From: Patiria pectinifera
Lineage: Eukaryota > Echinodermata > Asteroidea > Valvatida > Asterinidae
DNA: 64,000 bases
NCBI GenBank assembly: GCA_029964075.1
Contig: CM057135.1
Coordinates: 12,798,863 to 12,862,862, forward strand
Direction of reading: 5' to 3'
Shown: positions 44,942-56,684 of the stretch, piece after piece
Position numbering within the stretch: the first letter of the stretch is position 1
How the letters are laid out: every line of letters starts with the position of its first letter
Made by a program: the position numbers and the translations under genes
Notes under the pieces: generated by a model
What the model was told of the DNA's origin: nothing
What the model saw: the letters and a program-made list of their open reading frames with translations, nothing else
Databases searched by the model: none

Positions 44942-45615
44942 TGAAATTTATTCTTAATGCCTTTTTAGACACTCTTTTTACAAAGGCAAATCTCAGTCAT
45001 TGGGGTAAGGTTGCCAATACAAAGTGTAGTCTCTGTGGCAAGAAAGAGACCCTCCTGCATATACTGAACGGCTGTAAATACATACTTGATCAGGGCCGCT
45101 ATACTTGGCATCACAATTGTGTACTCCGCCTCATATCTAATGCTGTGCACCTAGCTAGAGCTGAGGCATGGGAAATAAACTGCGATATTCCAGGTGCCAA
45201 AAAGAGTGCTGGAACCACTATTCCACAAACTATTCTTACCACTCAACAAAGACCAGACCTTGTTCTTGTTAACATTATCAAGAAAGCCATAATAATCCTG
45301 GAGCTTACAATCCCTTACGAACAAAATACTAACAAAGCCCACACTAGAAAATTGGAAAAATAATCTTGCCTTGTTGAGGATTTACATGATGTAGGTTACA
45401 CAACTAATCTGGTTTGCCAAGAAGTTTGTAGTAGGGGATTCCTTACACAGGATAACGTAACAAGGCTACAATCTCTATTCCCCCTCGTGACAGACAGAAG
45501 CAAGCCCATGAAAAGGAAGGCCAAGAAACTTGCCAAAGCCATTAGCCGGTGTGCAGTTACTACTATTTTATATGTTTTCGGAGGGATTTCAGACACCATA
45601 GATATGGGAAATTAA
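44926..45615 (+). pseudogene. LINE CCHC finger and restriction-like endonuclease
   Basis: The zinc finger CSLCGKKETLLHILNGC is followed by the RLE core: RPDLVLVN and IIILELTIPYEQN fit the RPD...E pattern of PD-(D/E)XK enzymes that nick target DNA. An in-frame TAA at 45,361-45,363 interrupts, but similarity-like sequence continues open (VEDLHDVGYTTNLVCQEV) to TAA at 45,613-45,615. Confidence 0.75.
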
Positions 45616-46535
45616 TGGGTTTTGGGGGGCTTTCTAATTTAATGGGAACAGATTGCAAGTACTTAATTAGCCTCCTTGAAGTTCAGCTCTGTTGTTTATT
45701 ATGGAGATAAGATGTTACCTGGCATAAACCGTCATACTTTTAAGTTTTCACCATGTTATTGTTTTCCACCAAAATCGATCATTTTAAATTCAGTGTTTGA
45801 AGTTGTTTTACTTCTACAGACGACTCTGTTTAATACAAACCCAGCAGAACCTAGCCAAAATGTTTGTATTTCAGAATTTTGTATTAAGCAGGGCGACGGG
45901 CCTATTCACTGTACACATACATGCACAGTCGGGACCAAGGCTTGATGTTTTGTTATCACCAGAATTTTCATTAATGAGAATCGACTGTAAGCACTTACAA
46001 TAGGTCTCTCTCAAATGACGTAATTTCCTACAGACCACCCACGCGCATTGGTTTTTTAGCGTCAACTTGCAGAACGCGCATCAGCTGCGTCGTATTTCGA
46101 ACACATTTCGAACAACGAAGCTCGTGTGCAAGAACATTTTCAACACTGCACAATGCGTGATCGATTGTGTAAAATGCACAGCTGCAGTTCTCCTACAGAG
46201 ATGGCGGTCTTTGAGAGAGACCTTTAAAGCATAAAGCATTATTAAGAGACAATATGAAAGCACTGTCTGCCCAATATGTTCAATGCAATTTTCAGCAGTT
46301 GAAAACAAGTACATGTACATTGTAAAGGCAAAAACACATACTTATCAGAATATTATAGTGGATGTTAAGAAGTCAGAAAATGTATGTTTTGCTTGATATT
46401 GTTCCTTTTTAAATACATGTACATTTGGCACAGTTAATATTGTAAATTGTCATGTGTGCGATAACCCAACCCGAATTCTATTTGCCTTTGTTCCTTTCAG
46501 TTGATATGTAACTGGAAAGTGTATCATAAAAGGTA
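45616..46535. other. LINE 3' flank and unassigned sequence
   Basis: No gene seen. A 222-bp segment at 46,002-46,223 is bounded by the 14-bp inverted ends aggtctctctcaaa/tttgagagagacct and may be a small MITE; no target duplication was found. Confidence 0.3.
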
Positions 46536-47049
46536 ATTTTGAAATAATAATAATAATAATAATAGTGAACAATTTATATAGCGCCAAAATCCGTCTAAAA
46601 AAAGACGCTCAAGGCGCTTTACAAGTTTAAAAAATAAACTAATACTATAGCGTTATATAATAAAAAAAGTAACTGTAACGTTAAAATGTGTGAACAAGTC
46701 AATACAAGGAATAAAAATGTCAATGATAAAAATAGTAAAATAGAAAAATTTAATAAACGCACAATCCAAAAAATATAAAAGTATCCAGAAAATACACACA
46801 TTATATACACATAAAAATATTATACACATACATATCCATCTAAAGCATCTGAAAAATAAAAAATACATACACAAATATAACCATTATACAAACACACATA
46901 AAATTGATAAATTGTATATACAATTTGCCTAAACCTGGCTGACGATGGCGAAGTCGTTTTTCGTCCGGTTTAAATATAATCTGAAGTTTCTCCGTCCAAA
47001 AGTCATCCATACTCTCTGGCAGATGGTCCATCTCTGACAGGAGGTTCAT
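46536..47049 (-). mobile_element. LINE 3' fragment with (ATT)n tail
   Basis: On the minus strand it ends in a run of ATT units (46,543-46,563), preceded by 'aagcgccttgagcgtc' and 'ggcgctatataaattg', the common 3' end of CR1/L2-like LINEs and their SINEs in marine animals. The 5' part has a short frame (MNLLSEMDHLPESMDDF) of uncertain origin. Confidence 0.5.
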
Positions 47050-48100
47050 TCATTATTTATTTATTTAATTCTCCTAGCCAACAGCAAATTACTGCCGAGT
47101 AAAAACATAAAACAAATATTACAATATGAATTCAAGATAAAATTACATAAGAATACAAAAATAACATCGGAAAGATTATAATATATATCTATAAAAATGC
47201 TTTATATGCACAATTTATAATAAACAGAAAAAGAGGGCTAAAACAAACCTGAAAATAAAATTAAAACGGACGTGGAATAAGAAAACATACAGGGGACCAA
47301 ACAAAAACACTGCCTACTACATACACAGACACACACACACAGGGAACTGCACAGACTAGACAACACTATGCCGACAAAAAAGAACAGACTGGACAACACT
47401 ATGCATACACAAACAACAACCGCACAGACTAGACAAAACAAAAACAAACCAACAACCCACCCCTCCCCCAAAATCGAAACATATCGCACGGACAAGATAC
47501 CACCAGGCAGACAAAAAAACGGGGGGATATGAATAAACACGGAATAGGAAGGTTGATGTAGGTAAGAGGGGCAGCAGAGACTATGGGAGATTACTGATAT
47601 CTCTGTACAGCTGTCAACGAAAATTTGATCTAAGGTCGCCCCAAACACATCGCAACTCCCGTGTAGTGTGTTGTAAGTTGACATAAAGATAAGGGACATA
47701 TAAATAAAATGGATTAGTGTCAGTCAAATTGAAACGACTATGCATGTGTTTGTACAGAAATAAGCAATAATTTACAGTTCTTCTCTCAGCAAAGGTAGAC
47801 AATCTGTATAAATTACATAATTCAGTGTAACTAAGCATGAGACTGTCAGAATTCGGGCTGTTTAGGGTCCTATACATGAAATACAAGTAACGACGCTGCA
47901 CTCTTTCTAACCTGTCACTTTGAGATTTGGAAATTGAATTAAAAACAACCGTACAGTACTAGTACCAAGTGAGATAATGTTACAATAAAGTGTGCGCAAG
48001 ATATCCGGAAAAACGACCAGCTTTTTTTTTTAATCAAGGAGCCCACATGGTCAACAAAATTCAGCTTGGTGTCAATATGAATACCTTAATCTTTCTGAAC
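47050..48100 (-). mobile_element. LINE fragment, RT C-terminal part and tail
   Basis: The minus strand carries an AATA-type tail (47,050-47,070), a 'ctcggcagtaatttgctg' 3' end, and upstream a frame (47,614-47,901) reading QRRYLYFMYRT and AERRTVNYCLFLYKHMH, the C-terminal pattern after the RT thumb of Jockey/CR1-like LINEs. Further upstream the thumb is visible in broken frames to about 48,090. Confidence 0.55.
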
Positions 48101-48104
48101 ATTC

Positions 48105-48310
48105 ATTCATTTATTCATTTTTATTTTGCCAAATGATAAAACAACACAAAATATATAACAACAGAGAAAAAATACAGCACACTAAAAATGCAAGGAAAAA
48201 AAATGAGAAGGAACACAGATAATACAAGAAAGACAAATACCTGGACAAATTAAACCTAAGCCTGTATGGGCAAGGGCTGGCAAAAGCGAAGAAAATCACT
48301 GGCGTTCTTA
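48105..48310 (-). mobile_element. LINE or SINE 3' tail fragment
   Basis: The minus strand ends 'ggcaaaataaaaatgaata' plus an AATG/AATA tail. It is preceded by 'gcccttgcccatacagg', like the 3' ends of other LINE tails here. No ORF. Confidence 0.4.
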
Positions 48311-48360
48311 GACTTGCCAGCCCTCATGCTGGCAAATGACATGTTAAACATTATTATTAG

Positions 48361-48381
48361 AGAAAGAAATATCTATCTATC

Positions 48382-48412
<31 letters not shown>

Positions 48413-48520
48413 AGAGGAAGGAGAAGGAGAGAGAGAGAGGGGGGGGGGGGTCCGGGCGCGGAAGTGGGCGCGGAAGCGGGAGAGGGGGAGAGAGAGAGGG
48501 AGAGGAGAGACACTATTTAA
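48361..48520. repeat. Compound microsatellite (ATCT)n, (AG)n, poly-G
   Basis: About six ATCT units, then GA-rich sequence with a G11 run near 48,440. Overlapping open frames are by-products. Confidence 0.9.
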
Positions 48521-49709
48521 ATACATTTTCCCGGCGAATTTCCGAATTTTTCTAATCAGTTTCATTATCAGCCATTTCATTTAGCGTGAGTTTTGCACAT
48601 GTGGTCAAATTTGGGTTATTTTTCATTTTGGTTTCATTCAATTTCAGTTTTAGACAGCCAGGATTTTACTCTGAATGTTTGTTTTCGTTTTCGTGCATCC
48701 TAATTCGTGTGGGTGCATTCAAGACTGAATTTGTAGCAGTCTTAAATAAACTCTTTGCAACCTTTTGACGGTAGAGGCATTCAAATTAGCGAACATATGT
48801 GCGCTTAAAACGTATAACCATGCTCTTCGTTTTTAATTCGTTTATGGGCAATTGCTTTCATCGTTTGGTCATTTAAATAAGTAAAGAAATATAATCGATA
48901 TATTTTCCTATTTTCCTCCGAGGTTCATTCCTCCGAGGTTCATTCAATTGATGACTGTAAAATATTGAAATGTTACAAATTAACTGATATGAGGGAAACA
49001 AGATGTAACGAAATATTTAATTGAAATGGACTAAGATAATTTCTTTTTACTGTTGATCTTTTTTACTTGTTTAAACGTTTGAGCAAGTGGCATCTTAACG
49101 TTGATGATTTCTTGACGTGCAAGACATCGGGACACGTATGTTTGGCAATGATTGTGCATCGGGAACACTTATTTCTTAAATGTTTTCTTGCGTATGTTTG
49201 ACCGACCAATTACCGTATTCAAAGGGCCCATGCAAAGTAAGTTTTCAATGCATACCTTAAAAATACATCTTTGTGTCACATTTAACTTTATTTTCAAGTT
49301 TTATTTTCCATTTTGAAAGGTGTTTTTCGTGCCTTCTCCGTTGTTATGATAGTGCAAAGTTTCAAAGAAAACCTGTGATGGCATTCCAGGCATGGTTACT
49401 TTCCTATTTCAGCACAAAAATTTGCTAGAATTTTGGAAATTTTGCTGTCATAATTTTTTCTATTTGGTAATTCTTTGATTTGTCATTACATGGCAGTAGG
49501 CCAATGAGCAACCCTTTCCCACAAATGTTTTCAATTAGCAAATTTTAGATGAATAATTTGAAAGAAAAACTCCTTAAATGAACAGTGTCTTCCTGAAATG
49601 ACATCACAGTAACATCACGCTTTTAGTCTGGAAAAGCATGGAAACTTAAATGTTAAAGAAGTGCACTTTTGCAATATGATTGTCCAACCATTATATTTGT
49701 AGTTTTTTA
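48521..49709. other. Unassigned, AT-rich
   Basis: No recognisable gene or repeat border. A 15-bp word ('cctccgaggttcatt') is duplicated at 48,915-48,945. Confidence 0.4.
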
Positions 49710-50935
49710 ACATAATAATAATAATAATAATATAATATTAACATTGGACATTTATAAAGCGCAAACATATCCACCGTGAGGTGCTCAAGGCGCTATACAT
49801 AATTGTATACAAGCAAAACAGCAGCAAAAATAGGTAAACAAAATCAATATGAATTAATAAACAAACTAAACAAATTAAGGCAAGCAACGGAAGAGCAGAA
49901 AAACAAAATAAACATAAATGCAAGGGATTAATTGAAAGCTAACGACATAAGGTGAGTTTTGAGAGCTGTTTTGAAGGACTGGATGGTTTCTGAGGTTTTG
50001 ATGTGAATAGGTAGCCGATTCCACAAACGAGGTGCTGCTACAGAGAATGACCTGTCTCCCCAAATACGGTGTGATTTTGGCTCATGTAGTAGATGCTTGT
50101 TACTGGATCGGAGAGTGCGGGAGGGTCTGTAAGTGGAAAGCATGTCCATGATGTATGAGGGGGCTTTGCCATTTAGAGCTTTGTAAACCAACAACATCAT
50201 TTTATAGATTATCCGAGAGGAGACTGGTAACCAGTGTAGATTTTTCAGGATTGGGGTGATGTGGGAGGATTTTCTGGTTAATGTGACCACACGTGCAGCA
50301 GTGTTCTGAATACGTTGGAGCCTGGTAAGTTGTTCTTGCGGAAGACCAAACAAAAGGGAATTCCCCATGTCTAGCCTCGACGTAACAAAAGAATGTATGA
50401 TTTGTTCAGTTGAGTTGCGGTTGAGATATTTTCTGATTTTGCTGATGTTGCGAATATGAAATGAGGCTGAACGAACAATGTTGGAGATTTGACTTTTGTG
50501 TGACAATGAAGAATCAAAAATAACACCCAGATTACGGGCTTGGCCAACTGGAGTGATATGAGAATCGCCTATACTAATGAAGGGAATATTGACTTTTGAA
50601 AGTTGTTGTGGGGAACCAATCATCATAAATTCTGTTTTATCATCATTTAACTTCAAGAAATTATCTTGCATCCACTGGCGAATTTCACAATTGCTAGAGA
50701 TGCTAGAATCGGCTTGTTGTTGTGAGGGTTCAAAAGTCAGATATAATTGTGTGTCATCAGCATACATATGATAATTTAATTTGTGGCGCAAGATGATTTC
50801 TCTCAGCGGATAAATGTACAAAGTGAACCATTGCGGGCCTAGAACAGAACCTTGTGGTACAGAAAAATCGACAGAGACGGAATTAGAAGTAGCGTTACCT
50901 ACACGCACATACTGCTGCCTGCTCTCATTTCACAG
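49710..50935 (-). mobile_element. CR1/L2-like LINE, 5'-truncated
   Basis: Minus-strand copy with an (ATT)n tail at 49,710-49,737 and the 3' end 'gcgccttgagcacctcacgg'. The coding part starts inside the RT at about 50,930 (in frame QQYVRVGNATSNS), where unrelated sequence begins. Truncation at the 5' end is normal for target-primed insertion. Confidence 0.8.
49928..50908 (-). pseudogene. LINE reverse transcriptase, C-terminal two thirds
   Basis: 326 codons, open throughout. RT motifs: SVPQGSVLGPQWFTLYI, active site HMYADDTQLYL, FLKLNDDKTEFM, NLGVIFDSSLS. Then the typical C-terminal domain LQRIQNTAARVVTLT, LHWLPVSSRIIYKM, and RLWNRLPIHIKTSETI. No frame damage is visible, so the insertion is young, but the missing N-terminus makes it inactive. 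Confidence 0.85.
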
Positions 50936-51560
50936 TAGTAAAGAGTTGCACAAAAAGAATTCCCGATAAACATTCATTGCACATACCCTTAAATTAAAAA
51001 AGAAAGGCATTTACGGATTGAAGACATCAAATATGATTTACGCTAAGGAATACGGACACGTATGACGTCTTAAAAGATGTTTGACAAAATGTGAGCGGCC
51101 AGACCACCATCTAGTGGCCGCAGTAGGAAACAGCGCCACCAACCGACTGGTGGTGCTTCGTTCTGAGGACGACTAGTGAAACTAGTCGAAACGTAAACGA
51201 ACCTACGTAATTTATTGCTGTGTTAATAGAGAATTCATTTACAAAGTTGGAAATTCACCAGCCTGATGAACTTCTTTCATGATATGTGAAATATGTTTGC
51301 CCATTAATGAAAACGAATTCCCGATCAAACCCTTCCTGTTGGTTTAGACGAAATTGAATGAACAACGCGATATTGTTAGTATGAATGCATCTTTGATAGG
51401 GCAAGTGAAGCTTAAAGGCGATAAAATGCTCGGATAGTGAAATTGAATGATTCCTCTTGATTGTCGAATGCCGATCTGCGTGATCTTTCAATTTCAATCT
51501 AAATCGAATGAGTCGGGCGGTAAATTGAAAGAAAACTTGGCGAAATTGGCCGGAAAAACC
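50936..51560 (+). other. Spacer with a structured, hammerhead-bearing segment
   Basis: Around 51,090-51,215 there are three adjacent hairpins: gcggcca/tggccgc, ccacca/tggtgg and the hammerhead-like fold. The rest is unassigned. Confidence 0.4.
51157..51201 (+). ncRNA. Hammerhead-ribozyme-like motif
   Basis: Stem I ttcgtt (51,157-51,162) pairs with aacgaa (51,196-51,201). Between them: CTGAGGA (CUGANGA core), one unpaired C, a perfect 7-bp stem II (gactagt/actagtc, gaa loop), GAA, then ACGTA forming the two-base stem III with cleavage after GTA. All core positions are intact. This is the minimal type found in Penelope-like elements and retrozymes. Confidence 0.6.
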
Positions 51561-53015
51561 TATATTTAAAAGAAAAAAATATATATATAGTTAGAACAAA
51601 ACATGTCCAAAATAACAAGACCGTATTAACCCAGAGCAATCAGACCCGCCTATTCATTTAAGACTCTGCATACATGAATAAGGCAATATGCACTAACCAT
51701 GCACTAATGTCTTGCTTAAAAACATTAAAATAAAGAAAACATTAAAATAACTAACATATTACAAAATAACAATAAAAGAAAAACATGGTTCAAAATTGGA
51801 AATTAATTAAACTGTAACAGGTAAATAAACATGCGACAATAAATGGTAAGGACATACTGAATTAGACCAACCCAGACCAGACCAAAAAAAACAGACTAGA
51901 CTTGATGAGATTCAGACTAACGACAAAAAAAGAGATAAGCAACCTCTAAAAAAAATAAATAACACTTGTAGACAAAACACAAACATGTCCAAAATATTAA
52001 CCAAGAGCAATCCGACCCACCTATAGACACAAGACAAAACAGAGAAGACCAAAAGCATATTTAAAGAGACATACAAACCTTTCAAGACTCTACATACATG
52101 AATAAGGCAATCCGAATTAACCATCATAAAAGTAATTACGTAGGTTGCTGCTCAATCGTTTGAGCGAGTCAGTTAGAGAAGAATCTCTAATATGGATTGG
52201 GAGATCACTCCAGATACGTGGACAAGTGTGGATAGGTGAATGCTTTAAGCTTAGAGTCTGGACATAGTGACGGTTAAATAAAAGTATTTCCTCATGGCGA
52301 GTATTTACAGTTGTGGCAGTCTTATCAATCCGACAGTCGATAATCCCATATAGACATTTTACAGTAAACTGAACAGTCTGCTCATCCAGTTTAGTGACTT
52401 TAGTCTGTCTTCGTAGGCCATTTTTCCTTTCCTCTGTTTAAGACTCATCCGTGTAGCTCTCCTTTAAACCTGCTCTAATTTATTGGCCAGTGTAACAGTA
52501 TATGGGCACCATGCAGGCAAGCCTGTACTCTAACACAGGAATAACTAGGGACCGATACAATGACATGAGTGATTTGGTGGAAGTCTCCCCTGCTATCTGC
52601 CAGATGAAACCCAGTGTTCGTTTAGCTTTCACTACTATAGCATTTACATGATCATTCCAGTTGAGACTACTGTTGAGAGTTATTCCGAGATACTTGTATG
52701 GTGAGGTGACTGCTAAGGTCTGTCTATAAAGTGTAAAGTGGGGGAGATCTATTTGCCGCTTGCTCCGTGTCAAATGCATTATTTCATATTTCCCTATATT
52801 AAGCTTCATTCCATTAGATTCACTCCAGTTGCCAATTATGTTGAGATCTGTCTGAAATGAGAATTCATGATGAGGGTACTGGATCGGTTGATAGATAAGC
52901 GCGTCATCTGCGAAGTGTAGACACTGTACTGCAAGGGGGGAGGACACCATACCAAAACTCTCAATATCTCTCTGTCTCTGAGTTGTTATATTATAAGTGG
53001 GGGGCACCATAGACA
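51561..53015 (-). mobile_element. Second LINE fragment (Jockey/CR1-like), 5'-truncated
   Basis: Minus-strand LINE with RT and C-terminal region. The 3' non-coding part contains two related segments (about 51,600-51,700 and 51,978-52,120), which may be two overlapping 3' ends. Frames after the RT are interrupted, but IWSDLPIHIRDSSLTDSLKR is readable at about 52,140-52,215. Confidence 0.7.
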
Positions 53016-53094
53016 TAAAGAACCTATAGACGGACAACAGGGGGCGCAAGACCGTAATTTCAGTAAAGCCGCCATTTTTAAAAACCATGGGCAA
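52480..53094 (-). pseudogene. LINE RT fragment with FADD active site
   Basis: 204 codons, of which the first ~27 come from flanking DNA. RT part: VQCLHFADDALIYQP (active site), NGMKLNIGKYEIMHL, YKYLGITLNSSLNW and RTLGFIWQIAGE. The frame ends at 52,480; downstream homologous parts are in other frames. Confidence 0.75.
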
Positions 53095-53184
53095 ACTTGT
53101 TCGACGCGGTCACCCGGCCCCATAAAGCGCACACAGTACGCGGCTGTCTGGTGAGGTCCTCCAAGCAGAACGTCACAGTGATGG
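53068..53184 (+). promoter_or_regulatory. Candidate promoter and first exon of a THAP gene
   Basis: gccgccattttt (53,068-53,079) is a perfect inverted YY1-type core as found at many animal transcription starts. It is followed by GC-rich sequence and a strong donor (gtgatgg, then gtaagt, GT at 53,185). The next good acceptor downstream precedes the THAP exon at 54,805. Inferred from signals. Confidence 0.4.
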
Positions 53185-53413
53185 GTAAGTTGTAGTAGTA
53201 TTGCCTTTTATGACAGTAGAACCAACCTGAAAATGTGTACATATCATGTATGATATATCTGGGCATTGAGCAAGGGAAAAAAAAAGCAAGTATTTTAGGA
53301 AAATTCCATTCGATAATTTGCAAATAAAAATTAACCCAGACGCCACTTTTCTGTTCGTCATGGTTGTGCACGATTCAATTGTCATGATTGTAGCACATTG
53401 TCATCTCGGTGTC

Positions 53414-53970
53414 AGGTCAACTCGCCTCCTGACCGACTCGCCCCTTACAAGCTCCCTCCCTAGCCGACTCGCCCCCTCTCCAGCTGACCGACTCGCCCCC
53501 AGGAAAATGATGCACCATACGGGGACATCGTGAAAAAAAATAAAGACAGTGGAGGGGAGCACAGAGGGTCCAGCCAATCAGCTTCGTTATCCGAGTTTCT
53601 TTATAAAGGATCAATAGTTTTTTTTGCATTTGTTTACGGAAATCCTTCAAACTGACGTTTAAATAATTTGGCTCCATTAATTCAATTCAAACTGACGTTT
53701 GAATAATTTGGCTCCATTAAGGTTCATGTTGCGACTGGGCAATGTGCTCCACTGTCTTTGTTTTATTTTTTTCACGATGTCCCCGACTCCCTGTACGGTG
53801 CATAATTTTTAAGGGGGCGAGTCGGTCAGGGGGCGAGTCGGTCAGGGGGCGAGTCGGCTAGGGAGGGCGTCGGCTAGGAGGCGAGTCAGTCAGGGGGCGA
53901 GTCGGTCAGGGGGTGAGCCGGTAAGGGGCGAGTCGGTATAAAGAGGGGAGTCGGTCAGGGGGCGAGTTGA
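53414..53970. repeat. Inverted-repeat element with GC-rich 'cgactcgcccc' arrays
   Basis: The left arm (about 53,414-53,566) and right arm (about 53,744-53,970) are inverted relatives. Both have variable numbers of a ~14-bp word (gaccgactcgcccc) at the outside, then 'ggggacatcgtgaaaaaaaa' and 'gacagtggag' further in. The spacer holds a 33-bp direct duplication (caaactgacgttt...). No clear target duplication. Confidence 0.7.
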
Positions 53971-54021
53971 ACTGCAATCATCATCTCATAGTCCCTGTCA
54001 CTCACTCACTCAGGCATGTCA

Positions 54022-54543
54022 AGAAAGAATGTTGTAACCTGACGCTCCTTCAGCGGTTGTGTACAAAGTCTATGGAGAGTCAAGACAATTTTCTAAATAT
54101 TTCCTAACAAATTTGTGTTTCTCAGTCCCAGATTCATATCTTATCATCATTTTCGCAATTACTGAAATTCATTGAGATGATATATGAAGAAAAAAGCAGC
54201 GTCAGGTTGCAACATTCTTTTCCTCACGGAGTCATGGCAATGATGAGCAGATTAATTTAAAACGTGCACAAATTTGCAAGAGTGGACCCTTTTTCTTTTT
54301 CAGGATTGTCAACAATTTGCATAACAGTCATTGGGAACTTAATAACAATGTCGCAGTGTGGCCAACCAGAACATATCAACTGCCAGAAGAGCATAGAATG
54401 ATCCAAAGAATACAGCATTAGTGTATTCAAATTTTGTTGGAATTCTGTAAAGCTATATAGGAGTGTGTCACATGAAAGTTCTTGACTCTCGATAGATTTT
54501 GTGCACAACTACTAAAGTAGCGTAAGGTTACATCATTCTTTCT
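54022..54543. mobile_element. TIR element of ~520 bp in the THAP intron
   Basis: About 62-bp imperfect inverted ends (54,022-54,084 and 54,481-54,543) starting agaaagaatg. A third, internal copy of the end sequence lies near 54,190-54,230. No transposase. Confidence 0.6.
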
Positions 54544-54804
54544 GATCGCGCATACACATTTTGAATTTGCACAAGTTCTAAATTTGTGTTCAAAACCATT
54601 AAAAGTAATTCGTTCCTTTGCTACTTGCAGTCAAGTCTGAAGTGTGGACAGCTTTCAGCGACATTTTATTGTCCTATTCCGTGTTCATCCTCGACTTGGC
54701 TCTAATTTTGCAAGTGCCTATAATTATAAATATATATTACTGTGACCTACACTATGTAACTTGATAATAATAAACCTTTGTTTTCTCTTGTATTTGTTTT
54801 GCAG

Positions 54805-54987
54805 AATCTAAAGTGATGCACAATGCCGAACCTGTGTAGCATGGGGGTGTAAACAGCGTTATTCACAAGAATCAAAGGCGAATGGAATTACATTCCATTA
54901 TATTCCATTATATTCCGAAGGACCCTCACCAGACGACACCAGTGGGTGCATGCTATGCGTTGGGATGGCTACAATCCTTCTAGTCAA
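54805..54987 (+). pseudogene. THAP-domain exon, truncated by a Gypsy LTR
   Basis: After a strong acceptor (tgtattttgttttgcag-like, ending 54,804) the exon contains an ATG at 54,823 and THAP zinc-finger features spread over frames: CVAWGCKQRY (first two Cys), GITFHYIP (the invariant FH.fP), and RRHQWVHAMRWDGYNPS (conserved Trp and basic helix). At least two one-base shifts separate them, and a short 'ttccattata' duplication lies in the middle. The exon stops at 54,987, where the LTR begins, before the CxxH pair. THAP domains bind DNA; here it is dead. Confidence 0.6.
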
Positions 54988-56684
54988 TGTAACAGGGGAG
55001 AGTGGAATTAGTTTTAAAATGGGGCACTCTCCTTATGTCCGAGGGGTTCCACTAAAAAAAAATGATTTGGGTGGAGCGAAGTTTCTGTTTGTCTCAAGAA
55101 TATGAAATGGTTTATTTACAGCACAAATATGAGACAATATATATACAAAGTATTAGGTATTTACACAAGAATTACAGTATATATATTAACTTTGGGTTTA
55201 ACAAACTTCGTTGGGTATAAAAACGAAACTTTGTTGGGTGTATAAAAACAGAACTTTGTTGGGTCTATAAAACGACTGTCAAAATAGGGAAGATAGGGTG
55301 GTGAACTGTCACTCCAAGGATGGTATCTGAAATGTATATAAACGATAAATGACTAATGAATTATGGAAATTACTATGGCATAAAATGACTGTTGCCCAAA
55401 TAGAACAATTATTTAAATGGCAATTATGCAAGAACATGAATATTTTATATACATGTAGTGTAATTTTAAATCCGAAAATAGAAATGAATTATTCACCAAG
55501 TTATGTTAAAAAATAAAATCAGAATATAATACCATGCTCTAATAACGAATTCCCGAATGATCATAGCAATAGAAAACTGATAGTTTTGGGAAAATGGGAA
55601 AGTCTATTTTAAATGATACATGAGAACGTAAATATTATACATGTAGCAACACTAAAATTTAAGTTGAAGTTATTTGCATATTCAGGTTGCTCAGAAGTTC
55701 CAATTTGTGTTTGTTTCAAAAAGGAAAAATGGAAATTCACAAAATATAAAGTACATGATAACACTGTTTTCCGGAATTGCCGAAAAATATTAAAATAGCA
55801 GGAAATTGTATTTAAATAAATCGACCTAGTTTACCCGAAAAGTTCAAAGTATAAAATATAGTCAACAGAAAATCCTTTTTGCCATCTCATGCAAGAGTTA
55901 AATAGAGAATCATTAGGGAAAAACTAATTCTCAAAAATACTTGCAAATCACGACAACAGATTGATTTCAAAAGTTAATCAGTCGTGATCGCAAGGCAAAT
56001 TTCAGGCCGTGTCCGTTTTGACGGCCTTAATTTCTGGCAATAAACAAAGCATACAAAAGACCAGAATGTTACATAAATGACGACATAAAAAGATTCAGGC
56101 ATAAAAATGTTTTAGGCATAAAAATGTTTTAGGCATAAAAAGGTTAAATATCAAACAAGGGATTTACTCACCACTTGGGAGGATCTACGCTTATGCCTAC
56201 TCCGTGTCCGATGTCAAAAATCGACGATCAGCAGTGAAAATACAATGTAGATGTAAATATTTTACTGCAGTATAGGGAGCCTCTCTCAAAATTTCAGTAA
56301 AAGTGGAGAGTGTAAGATGCTGGTAAAAGATGGTCTGTTTGCAACGATGTGTTGGATCTAAATCAAAATTATTTCGCAGCTAGCCTTACAAGAAAACTAT
56401 ACCGAAACGCCCGGAATGTCGGCTATTCCTCTTAAACAAAGCGCAGTGGAATGCAAAACTCGCATGCTCGCGACGCCCATCGCATAGTTGAGCAAAATTC
56501 TAGGCGGCGCGCGCTGTAAAAAAAAGTTTAGTTGGCCGCGAGAGGGCGCTAGGCAAAAAGCATGATCGCAATGGCTGCTCACATGTGAATCGACACAAAC
56601 ACGAAATTACAAAAGTTACGAAATGAATGCTGGAGTAAGGAACCTGTCGGGTAAAAGTAAGTACTGCAACCCGACCTGGTTACA
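54988..56684 (-). mobile_element. Gypsy1 3' LTR
   Basis: 1,697 bp from TGTAACCAGG (minus-strand start at 56,684) to CCCCTGTTACA (end at 54,988); TGTAAC and GTTACA form the usual short inverted ends. Next to the start on the internal side is a polypurine tract (aaaattagggggtgag on the minus strand). The low end abuts the THAP exon. The partner LTR lies beyond the window. Confidence 0.7.

Larger units (their letters stand above)
43075..45615 (+). mobile_element. RLE-type LINE (R2/NeSL-like group), 5'-truncated
   Basis: Plus-strand non-LTR retrotransposon with RT, CCHC finger and restriction-like endonuclease in several frames. The region before the RT is read at 43,087-43,359 (TFTREIADVYYLDKYSQSAG...SETPFDMDPIRPADVK). 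The start of the element lies near 43,075 (and at about 41,915 in the duplicated fragment). No tail repeat was recognised after 45,615. Confidence 0.75.

Noticed and set aside
48266-48520. ORF with ERERE/GAG-coded repeats
   Set aside because: Translation of a compound microsatellite.
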